From Methylomarinum sp964474415 (GTDB taxonomy: Bacteria > Pseudomonadota > Gammaproteobacteria > Methylococcales > Methylomonadaceae), in the NCBI GenBank assembly GCA_964474415.1, contig CAYYSO010000016.1, positions 1 through 24,852 on the forward strand: a stretch of 24,852 nucleotides of DNA, given 5' to 3'. The translations under genes were made by a program, and so were the position numbers. Below, one piece after another: positions 1-6,895 of this stretch. Positions within the stretch are counted from its first letter, which is position 1, and each line of letters opens with the position of its first letter. The notes below the pieces were generated by a model. The model did not search any database, was not told the DNA's origin, and saw nothing but the letters and a program-made list of their open reading frames with translations.

Positions 1-100
1 TTGTCGATGCCTCTATTTTACCATTTTTGAGCCGTTAAATCCGACAGTCTCCTAGAGCAAAAGTAAAAAGTCATGTAGAAAACATAGGTATTAACACATA

Positions 101-223
101 GTGCATGTCATGATGGTTAGTCTTGGCAGTTTGTTAGGAAATAATTGTTTGGAAGCAGTCATGCTGGCGTTATCATTAATCCTTCCGGTCATAGTGATCA
201 ATGCTTATGTGAATCGAATATAA
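101..223 (+). other. Short hydrophobic reading frame, possible remnant of a membrane protein
   Basis: A frame open from the GTG at 101 (ATG options at 110 and 113) to the TAA at 221-223 encodes about 40 residues. The second half is strongly hydrophobic (residues around LALSLILPVIVI) and ends in NAYVNRI, like the last membrane helix of an integral membrane protein. I do not recognise the family. It lies in a stretch otherwise filled with broken genes, so a remnant is more likely than a functional small protein. The rest of 1-273 holds no gene I can support; 1-55 is discussed as a possible insertion-sequence end. Confidence 0.25.
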
Positions 224-262
224 GGATCGTGAATAAATTGAGATAAACATATCACTTTGCAC

Positions 263-268
263 AGGAGA
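263..268 (+). promoter_or_regulatory. Ribosome binding site of the broken dehalogenase gene
   Basis: AGGAGA lies 5 nt before the ATG at 274. The signal is perfect although the gene behind it is broken, which suggests that the gene decayed recently and through its coding sequence. Confidence 0.6.
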
Positions 269-273
269 AATAT

Positions 274-941
274 ATGTTAGTAACACTTGCATTTGATGTG
301 TATGGAACTCTAATCAATACACAAGGTGTTGTTTCAAAGCTATACAAAATAGTTGGAGATAAGGCGGAAGAATTTTCCCGTACTTGGAGGGATAAACAAT
401 TAGAATATTCTTTTCGTCGAGGCTTGATGCAAAACTACGAAAACTTCTCAGTGTGTACGAGAAACTCGCTTGATTACATCTGCGCCTTCTTCAAAACAGT
501 ACTCACTGAACAACAGAGAGTGGAGTTGCTTGAAGTATACCGCGTATTGCAGCATTTGAAGATGTCAAAGAAGGCTTAGCTCGCTTGAAAGCTGATAAAT
601 ATTCTCTGTTTGCATTTTCCAATGGTAGTACCGGTGTTGTTGATATGTTGCTTACAACAGCAGGTATAAGGGGCTTTTTTCTTGATATTGTTAGTGTTGA
701 CGACATAAAATCTTTTAAACCAAATCCTGCTGTATATAGTCATTTTTTGAGAAAAACTGGGTCATTAGGTAGTAATGCTTGATTTATATCAAGTAACCCA
801 TTTGATGTTATTGGTGCAATTTCTGCAGGTATGCGTGCTGCTTGGGTTCAGCGTTCTAAAGAGATGATATTTGATCCTTGGGGGATTGAGCCGACTATAA
901 TTGTTAATAGTCTTTGCGACCTCAATGATCAAATTAGTTAG
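274..941 (+). pseudogene. Haloacid dehalogenase type II (HAD superfamily), inactivated by a frameshift and a stop
   Basis: The product would be a cytosolic HAD hydrolase of the L-2-haloacid dehalogenase type, about 222 residues. All four HAD motifs can be read: FDVYGTLI with the nucleophile Asp at residue 8, FSNGS (about 620-634), the IKSFKPNPAVY lysine motif (about 703-735) and SSNPFDVIGA with its acidic residue (about 789-818). There are two lesions. Near 549-551 one base is missing (TTGCAGCA where TTGCCAGCA would give VLPAFED), shifting the frame. At 780-782 a TGA replaces the expected Trp codon in NAW-ISSNPF. After the second lesion the frame stays open to the TAG at 939-941, giving the normal family C-terminus (GMRAAWVQR). 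Few other changes are visible, so inactivation looks recent. A sequencing error at the frameshift cannot be excluded, but two lesions among neighbouring relics favour real decay. Confidence 0.8.
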
Positions 942-1014
942 TGTTTACTCACAGATTAAAACGCAGCTAGCCATTGCGTTAACTCGGCTGGCTAACCTGT
1001 AGGTAAAACATTAA

Positions 1015-1346
1015 TTGATAGCCGAAACGCTAACCCCTTGGCAGGCTCACAAGAAATATAGGGAACGAACAACCTGTAAAACCTGGGTTGAAGAAGGTAA
1101 GCATAAAATGGGGCTGGGCAAAGTCCGAATGGATCAGTTCTTAGCGAATGTGGTGTTATTCCACTGAGCTGTCCTGGATTACAATACGGTGCGCTGGATG
1201 GCCCAAACGAGTGGAATAAGGCGCTGTATCAATGGAAACTGGAAACCCTACGCACCTATTTGCTTCGCGTTGCAGGGAAATTACTGACAGGTAATAATCA
1301 ACTGACGATCAAAATACCCGATAATCTGCTCTATTCTCAAGAATAG
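1015..1346 (+). mobile_element. Remnant of an IS1380-family transposase, C-terminal part
   Basis: In the frame starting at 1015 the sequence reads LTPWQAHKKYRERTTC, then a WVEE...K segment, then DQFLANVVLFH, a TGA at 1165-1167, and AVLDYNTVRWMA. After a frameshift between about 1207 and 1220 it continues as NKALYQWKLETLRTYLLRVAGKLLTG and ends in LYSQE before a TAG at 1344-1346. This pattern (Tyr-Arg-Glu-Arg, then an acidic helix, then LAYNTVRWM, then LRTYLLRVAGKL) matches the C-terminus of IS1380-type DDE transposases from memory of the family. The N-terminal catalytic part is absent and I could not find terminal inverted repeats. The TAG may itself replace a Trp codon (LYSQEW), so the old reading frame may have run a few codons further. 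It cannot be active. Confidence 0.65.
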
Positions 1347-1507
1347 AGTAATTGGGGCGACGTGGGATTAGCTGGGAATTGTATTGCCTCAAATATGGGC
1401 TTACAGGATTTAGGATATAAAATAGCTGTTGGGAAAACTAGAAATCTACCATAAAATATACAGATTATTTGATTCTTATTCCATAGCTGTTGTGAGGGAG
1501 GGGTAAA

Positions 1508-1902
1508 GCCGGCAGCATTCATGCTTTTGGCCGGGGAATTTTTTGACTGTTGTTCATGGAAATGTCGTATTAACATCGTTTTCTGAATTATGTGCACAAC
1601 CTTTGAGAGCAGCTGATTATCTGAAAATTGCCACACAATTCAATGCAGACATTTCACGACTTTCTCCCGATTTCGGTGATGAAGCCAGGCGTTTTGGAAT
1701 CCTGATTGACGCACTTTATGAACAGAAAGTGATGTTTATTTGCAGTGCCGAAACTTGACACGCAGAGCTTTATAATAATGGCGAAGGTGTTTTTGAGTTT
1801 CAGCGGACAGTTTCCCGGTTGATGGAAATGCAATCGGCAAACTATGAATATAAAGGCAGGCCAACAAATTGTAGAAATAGTTTGTTCGTAATGTCATGGT
1901 AA
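1508..1902 (+). pseudogene. zapE: 3' remnant of zapE (AFG1-type cell-division ATPase)
   Basis: From the TTG at 1543 the frame reads as the C-terminal third of ZapE/AFG1 ATPases: NVVLTSFSELCAQPL, AADYLKIATQFNADISRLSP, then EARRFGILIDALYEQKV. A TGA at 1756-1758 interrupts it, but the same frame then continues with AELYNNGEGVF, EFQRTVSRLMEMQSANY and stops at 1900-1902. These are the conserved C-terminal blocks of the family (SxLMEMQS). Weak similarity extends upstream in another frame from about 1508 (IHAFGRGI), implying a frameshift near 1540. The N-terminal half with Walker A and B is missing, so only a relic remains, cut off on the 5' side near the insertion-sequence remnant. A working zapE would have to be elsewhere in the genome. 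Confidence 0.75.
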
Positions 1903-1954
1903 ATGAACGCCGCCCGTATTGGCTCTGTTTCCTTCGTTAGCTGGCCATGATCAA

Positions 1955-2095
1955 CATAGAATTCGTGATGCCATCAGACACAATATCGGAGCAAAAAACG
2001 CCTGTCCCCCCATTATGAACAATCTTACTGGATCACTTAGTGATTAAAATATCAATGATATGGCGGCTTATTATGAATGGGCTGGTGATAATTGA
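1955..2095 (+). pseudogene. 3' remnant of a small c-type cytochrome (c4/c553-like)
   Basis: One frame from 1955 reads HRIRDAIRHNIGAKNA, PPIMNNLTGSLSD, a TAA stop, then NINDMAAYYEWAGDN and a TGA at 2093-2095. In c4/c553 cytochromes the C-terminus typically runs from a QYIRDAIRHYRSG-like block to the Met haem ligand, then SLSDxxIxxLAAYYA. The Met of PPIMNNL would be that ligand. The haem-binding CxxCH part is not present. Part of the sequence before 1955 (about 1903-1954) may be a further scrambled piece of the same gene. The in-frame TAA shows decay. The relic ends 17 nt before the start of the histidine kinase gene, so the promoter of that operon may lie inside it. Confidence 0.55.
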
Positions 2096-2112
2096 TATGC
2101 TTATAAGTACAG

Positions 2113-3993
2113 ATGAGTAAAAATAAAAATTTATATTGGCTGGCAGGCCTCATGAGTATTGTTGCCCTGGCAACAATGAGCGTTGTCTATTTTGTACTTT
2201 GGCAAACAGCGATAGCTCAAAAAAAAACTGATTTAATTCATATCGCTCAAAGCCAGGCGCGTTTGATTGAAGCCATAGCTCGTTTTGACAGACATCACAA
2301 CCGTGTAGATTGGGAAACCCCAATTGGTGAGCGGGGGCCAACTTCTTTGTTATCAGAAAGAGCTGGAGCGGATACGTTCAGTCAAATTATTGATGCTCAT
2401 AAACATTATGAAGGATTTGGTCGAACGGGCGAAATAGTGATTGCCGGTATTGAAGATGCCCGGATACTTTTTTTATTACGGCATGGTAGCCAGGTATTTT
2501 CATCAAGCAAGTCCATACCTCTCACCAGCAAATTGGCACAACCGATGCATCGCGCTTTGAGTAACTTATCAGGTACGATGATAGGATTGGATTATGATGG
2601 TACTGAAGTTTTGGCGGCCTATGAACCTATAGATATACTCAACTTAGGCATCGTCGCTAAAGTTGATTTAAATGAAGTAAGACAGCCATTTATTAATGCG
2701 GGGCTGATTATACTGGGTATTACAATCCTTATTATTTTACTAGGGGGGATAATTTTCAGTCATTTTGCTCAGCCTATTAGCCATCAAATTATTGATAACG
2801 AAATTAAATTCAGAAATCTGGTTGAGAATATATCCGAGTGGATCTGGGAAATTAATTCAGAAGGAAAGCTGCTTTATAGCAGTCCACAAGTCAAAAATAT
2901 TTTAGGCTATAGCATTGGCGAACAATCAAATATATCAATTTATGAATTAATTAAAGCTGAGGATATAGAAAGAATTCAAGCTTCTTTTGAAGAGTGTATC
3001 TCCCAGAAAAAGTCCTTACTTGAGTTTACCTGCATTTTTAAACATAAAAGCGGGCAGTCGGTCTATCTGGAACTTAACGTAGACCGCGTGATCGATGCCA
3101 ATGGTCTGGTAACCGGTTTTCGTGGCATAGGTCGTGATATCTCGGAACGTATCGCCAAACAACATGAGTTGCAACAATACCGGGAAAATCTGGAGCTTAT
3201 GGTCAGTGAGCGTACCGAAGAACTCAAGCAGATTAACACTGAAATGAGAAATTTCGCTTATATTGTTTCTCATGATTTACGTTCCCCCTTAGTCAGTATC
3301 TGTGGTTTTACCGGTGAATTGCAAAATGACATTAAGTTGATTAAAGAGTGGATAGATCAACAATATATGGATTCAGCAGAGCTGACTTGTTCCAAAGAGG
3401 TTAAAGATGCCTTAACGGAACGGATTCCTGAATCTCTATATTTTATAAGCAATGCCACTGAGAAAATGAATTATTTGATCCAGTCAATCTTGACTTTATC
3501 GCGTGCTGAACGGCGAGAATTTCATTTTGTCCCGGTAAATTTATCTGAAATTGTAAATAACACTCTTTCATCCATGGCATATCAAGTGGAAAAATATAAT
3601 GTTTCTATTAAGCAGGGACACTTGCCTATTATTGTGACAGACAAGTTGGCTATGGAACAAATTATCGGTAATATTCTGGGTAACGCATTAAAATATTTAT
3701 CGCTTGAACGTAATGGTAAAATTGAAATTTCAGCTGAGTTATTAGGACAAAAGGCCATTATTCATATTAAAGATAATGGTATAGGGATTGCAGAATCCGA
3801 TTTGCCTCATGTTTTTGATCTTTTTAAACGAGTGGGTAATCAGGATATAGTGGGCGAAGGTATGGGGCTAACTTATGTACAAACACTGGTTCGCAGATTA
3901 GGTGGAAGAATACGCTGTACTTCAACTTTGAATGAAGGCAGTGAATTCAGCTTTTCCATTTTAAACCAGGATGTGAGGCAGGCGAGCAAGTGA
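2113..3993 (+). CDS. Membrane sensor histidine kinase with Cache-like and PAS domains
   Basis: A 626-residue sensor kinase that should autophosphorylate and pass phosphate to the next gene product. Membrane helices at about 8-29 and 196-217 enclose a periplasmic domain of about 165 residues. That domain contains a Cache-like signature (FGRTGEIVIAG around residues 99-115 and a final DLNEVRQPF block), so it probably binds a small ligand. A PAS domain follows at about 231-346 (ends GIGRDISER), then a coiled coil, a HisKA domain with SHDLRSPL (phosphoacceptor His387) and an ATPase domain with an N box (ILGNALKY), DNGIGI at 554-559 and GEGMGLTYV. The bacteriophytochrome-like C-terminus fits a partner that is a single REC domain. 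ATG 2113 is the first usable start after a TAA at 2104; no strong Shine-Dalgarno is visible. Its stop overlaps the next gene. The ligand cannot be told from sequence. Confidence 0.9.
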   Translation: MSKNKNLYWLAGLMSIVALATMSVVYFVLWQTAIAQKKTDLIHIAQSQARLIEAIARFDRHHNRVDWETPIGERGPTSLLSERAGADTFSQIIDAHKHYEGFGRTGEIVIAGIEDARILFLLRHGSQVFSSSKSIPLTSKLAQPMHRALSNLSGTMIGLDYDGTEVLAAYEPIDILNLGIVAKVDLNEVRQPFINAGLIILGITILIILLGGIIFSHFAQPISHQIIDNEIKFRNLVENISEWIWEINSEGKLLYSSPQVKNILGYSIGEQSNISIYELIKAEDIERIQASFEECISQKKSLLEFTCIFKHKSGQSVYLELNVDRVIDANGLVTGFRGIGRDISERIAKQHELQQYRENLELMVSERTEELKQINTEMRNFAYIVSHDLRSPLVSICGFTGELQNDIKLIKEWIDQQYMDSAELTCSKEVKDALTERIPESLYFISNATEKMNYLIQSILTLSRAERREFHFVPVNLSEIVNNTLSSMAYQVEKYNVSIKQGHLPIIVTDKLAMEQIIGNILGNALKYLSLERNGKIEISAELLGQKAIIHIKDNGIGIAESDLPHVFDLFKRVGNQDIVGEGMGLTYVQTLVRRLGGRIRCTSTLNEGSEFSFSILNQDVRQASK

Positions 3994-4442
3994 TCATGAA
4001 CACTATTAAAAATCTAACCATAATATTGGTTGATGATGATTTAGCGCACAGTACATTGATAAAACGCAGTTTACTTAAATGTGGCTTATCTAACGAAATG
4101 GTTTTATTAAACTCCGGGCAACAGGCGCTTGATTACGTCTTTGCTCAAGGGATGTATAAAAAACGTCCGCGACAACAAAAATTGCTTTTATTGCTTGATA
4201 TTAATATGCCTGGCATCAATGGAATAAAAGTATTGGAAACCATAAAAACCACCGATGTTACCCGCCATATTCCGATCATTATGTTAACAACAACAGATGA
4301 TCCCGCTGAAATTGATGAATGTTTTCGTCTGGGCTGCAATGCTTATTTGATTAAACCGGTTAAACAGCAGGAATTTGTTGAAAAAATTCAGCGACTGGGC
4401 CAGTTTTTAATGCTGTCCCACTTTCCTAAATTTTCAAAATGA
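3990..4442 (+). CDS. Single-domain response regulator (Rcp1-like)
   Basis: A stand-alone REC domain of 150 residues that should accept phosphate from the preceding kinase. Visible residues are the acidic triad VDDD at 14-17, the phosphoacceptor Asp70 in LLLDINMPG, the Thr switch in MLTTTDD and the conserved Lys in LIKPV. The long loop before the phosphorylation site (KKRPRQQK) is typical of the Rcp1 type that pairs with phytochrome-like kinases. It has no output domain, so it works by protein contact or as a phosphate shuttle, perhaps to the REC domain of the next gene. The GTG at 3990 overlaps the kinase stop by 4 nt, like most junctions in this operon; ATG 3996 is an alternative that shortens the protein by two residues. 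The gene overlaps the next by 4 nt. Confidence 0.9.
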   Translation: MIMNTIKNLTIILVDDDLAHSTLIKRSLLKCGLSNEMVLLNSGQQALDYVFAQGMYKKRPRQQKLLLLLDINMPGINGIKVLETIKTTDVTRHIPIIMLTTTDDPAEIDECFRLGCNAYLIKPVKQQEFVEKIQRLGQFLMLSHFPKFSK

Positions 4443-6895
4443 CTGAATCCATCAACATTCTTTATCTGGAAGATGATATTCCTCTGGCTAATCTTGTCAA
4501 AAGAAAACTGGAGCGTAAAGGATACCATGTTGAATTATCAGCAGATGGCCTGGATTGTCTGGAAAAAATAGATAATAACACTCTGGATTTATTAATTGTT
4601 GACTTGATTACCCCAAAACTGAATGGATTGGAGGTACTGAAAACATTAAATAAGCGTTCAAAAATGCCTTTAAGCATTATGGTATCCGGTAGCAATGATA
4701 TACAAATTGTGATTGAAGCCATGCAATTAGGCTGCTCTGATTATGTGATTAAAGAAATTAACAATTACTTTGATTTATTAATGGTCAGTGTAGAGAAGGT
4801 ACTCGAAAAACGGCGTCTCATCAAGGCAAAAGAATTGGCTGAGGCTGAATTAGTAAAAAGTAAACAAAACCTTGAGCGCGCACAAAAAATAGCCAAGGTT
4901 GGCAGTTGGGAATATTATCCGGGGGAACAAACAGCATATTGGTCGGAACAGGAATACCGCAATTTTAATTGTTCCATGACTGAAACACCTACCTATCAAA
5001 AATATATTCGCTATATTCATCCTGATGATATGGAAAGAGTCAAAAAAAAACATGCGCTTTGTTTGGAAACAAAAAAGGCAGTTGATTTTAATTTCCGCTT
5101 ACAGTTTAACGATGGCTCTATTCATCACCTGCATTCTCATATGGAAGTAGATGTGGATGAAAAAAATCAGGTTAAGCGGATTTTTGGTATTAGTAAAGAT
5201 ATTACCGATGAGGTTAATGTAGCAGCTAAACTTAAACAGGCTTCCACTGTATTTAACAGTACATCTGAGGCTATTTTTATTACCAATGAAAAAAACCGTA
5301 TTATTTCTATTAATCCTGCGTTTACAAAAACGACCGGTTATCTTGAGAGTGAAGTTCTAGGAAAAGACCCCAGTATTCTCAATTCGGGTTCTCATAATGA
5401 GGCCTTTTATAAAGATCTTTGGTATGAATTAAAACATAGCGGTAGATGGCAAGGAGAAATATGGAATTGTCATAAGGGTGGACATATTTTTCCTGTCTGG
5501 GAATCGATCACTGCAATTAAGAATTCAGCCGGAAAAATAGTCCAGTTTGTTTCTATTTTTACCGATATTAGTGCCAGAAAAGCGGATGAAGAACTTATCC
5601 GTTATCAGGCGAATTATGATAATTTAACAGGATTACCTAATAGAAACCTGTTTCTTGATCGTATCAATGTGGCCATTAAAATGGCACAACGTGATAAAAG
5701 TCAATTGGCTTTATTAATGATTGATCTTGATCGCTTTAAATGGATTAACGACACCTTAGGACACAAAGCTGGCGATATTATGTTGCAAGAGACCGCCAAG
5801 CGTCTAACGGCATCTGTGCGTGAGTCTGATACGGTGGCCAGGTTAGGCGGTGACGAATTTGTCATCATATTGCCCGAATTAAATCATCAAGCAGATGCCG
5901 AAAAAATTGTCAACAAGATTTTCCTGGCTTTTAAAGCGCCTTTTAGTTTAGAAGGCCGTGAAATTTTTATTTCCGGCAGTATTGGCATTACCTTATATCC
6001 TAATGATGGAAACGATATAGAGACGCTGCAAATGAATGCTGACAGCGCCATGTATTCTGCCAAAGAAAGCGGTCGCAATCGTTTTCATTATTTTACTCCG
6101 CAACTGCAGGCAAAGGCAGAACGACACCTGCAACTGATCAGTTGTTTACAACAAGCGCTGGAAAAAAACGAATTTGACGTTTACTACCAACCGGTCATCG
6201 ATCAATTTAAGCAACAAATCATCAGCGCTGAAGCGCTTATTCGCTGGCAACAACCGCAGTTGGGTTTTATTTCACCGGCAGAATTTATTCCTTTGGCGGA
6301 AGAAAGCGGTTTAATTCGTCCTATCGGTAACTGGGTGGTTCGTCGGGTTGCAGAAAATATGCAACGCTGGCAACAGTTGGGTCTAAAACTAATTAATGTA
6401 TCCATCAATAAATCCGCCCAGCAATTTTCAGTAGCTTCATGTGGTCAGGATTGGCTCAGTATTTTTAAGCAACATAATATCGCGGCTAGCCGGATTACAG
6501 TGGAAATTACTGAAAGTGTCTTCATGGAAAAAGGACGGGATTATGTTGCAAGTTTGTCGGCAATGCAAAAACAAGGGATAAAAATCTCATTAGATGATTT
6601 TGGCACCGGCTATTCTTCCCTAAGTTATTTGAAGCGCTTCCCCGTTGATTTTTTAAAAATTGATCGTTCTTTTATCCGTGATGTCATTGAAGATTCAAGC
6701 GATGCGATGCTGGTTGAAATGATTTTAAGCCTGGCCAGTAAAATGAATATTGATGTCATTGCCGAGGGTGTTGAAACAGTTGAACAGCTTGCTTTTCTGC
6801 AAAAACATAAATGCCGTTATATACAAGGTTATTTTTATAGCAAACCCTTGCCTCTCAATGCATTCGAAGAATTTTTAAGTAAGTCATTGATATGA
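4439..6895 (+). CDS. REC-PAS-PAS-GGDEF-EAL c-di-GMP turnover protein
   Basis: An 818-residue cytosolic protein predicted to make and/or hydrolyse cyclic di-GMP under phosphorelay control. Domains in order: REC at about 5-120 with Asp55 as phosphoacceptor; a short coiled coil; PAS at about 150-258 (HPDDMERV, ending KDITDE); PAS at about 265-383 (ending FTDISARK); GGDEF at about 390-555; EAL at about 575-815. The GGDEF motif is intact at 470-474 and the RxxD product-inhibition site is present at 461-464. The EAL motif is intact at 598-600, as are EITESVF, DDFGTGYSS (719-727), FLKIDRSF and IAEGVET. Both activities are therefore possible and sequence alone does not say which prevails. In REC the usual Lys-Pro is Lys-Glu (VIKEIN), a mild deviation. 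It overlaps both neighbours by 4 nt. Confidence 0.93.
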   Translation: MTESINILYLEDDIPLANLVKRKLERKGYHVELSADGLDCLEKIDNNTLDLLIVDLITPKLNGLEVLKTLNKRSKMPLSIMVSGSNDIQIVIEAMQLGCSDYVIKEINNYFDLLMVSVEKVLEKRRLIKAKELAEAELVKSKQNLERAQKIAKVGSWEYYPGEQTAYWSEQEYRNFNCSMTETPTYQKYIRYIHPDDMERVKKKHALCLETKKAVDFNFRLQFNDGSIHHLHSHMEVDVDEKNQVKRIFGISKDITDEVNVAAKLKQASTVFNSTSEAIFITNEKNRIISINPAFTKTTGYLESEVLGKDPSILNSGSHNEAFYKDLWYELKHSGRWQGEIWNCHKGGHIFPVWESITAIKNSAGKIVQFVSIFTDISARKADEELIRYQANYDNLTGLPNRNLFLDRINVAIKMAQRDKSQLALLMIDLDRFKWINDTLGHKAGDIMLQETAKRLTASVRESDTVARLGGDEFVIILPELNHQADAEKIVNKIFLAFKAPFSLEGREIFISGSIGITLYPNDGNDIETLQMNADSAMYSAKESGRNRFHYFTPQLQAKAERHLQLISCLQQALEKNEFDVYYQPVIDQFKQQIISAEALIRWQQPQLGFISPAEFIPLAEESGLIRPIGNWVVRRVAENMQRWQQLGLKLINVSINKSAQQFSVASCGQDWLSIFKQHNIAASRITVEITESVFMEKGRDYVASLSAMQKQGIKISLDDFGTGYSSLSYLKRFPVDFLKIDRSFIRDVIEDSSDAMLVEMILSLASKMNIDVIAEGVETVEQLAFLQKHKCRYIQGYFYSKPLPLNAFEEFLSKSLI

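Noticed and set aside
1337..1636. 99-residue - strand reading frame across the IS/zapE junction
   Set aside because: It runs antisense to the zapE relic and matches nothing I recognise.
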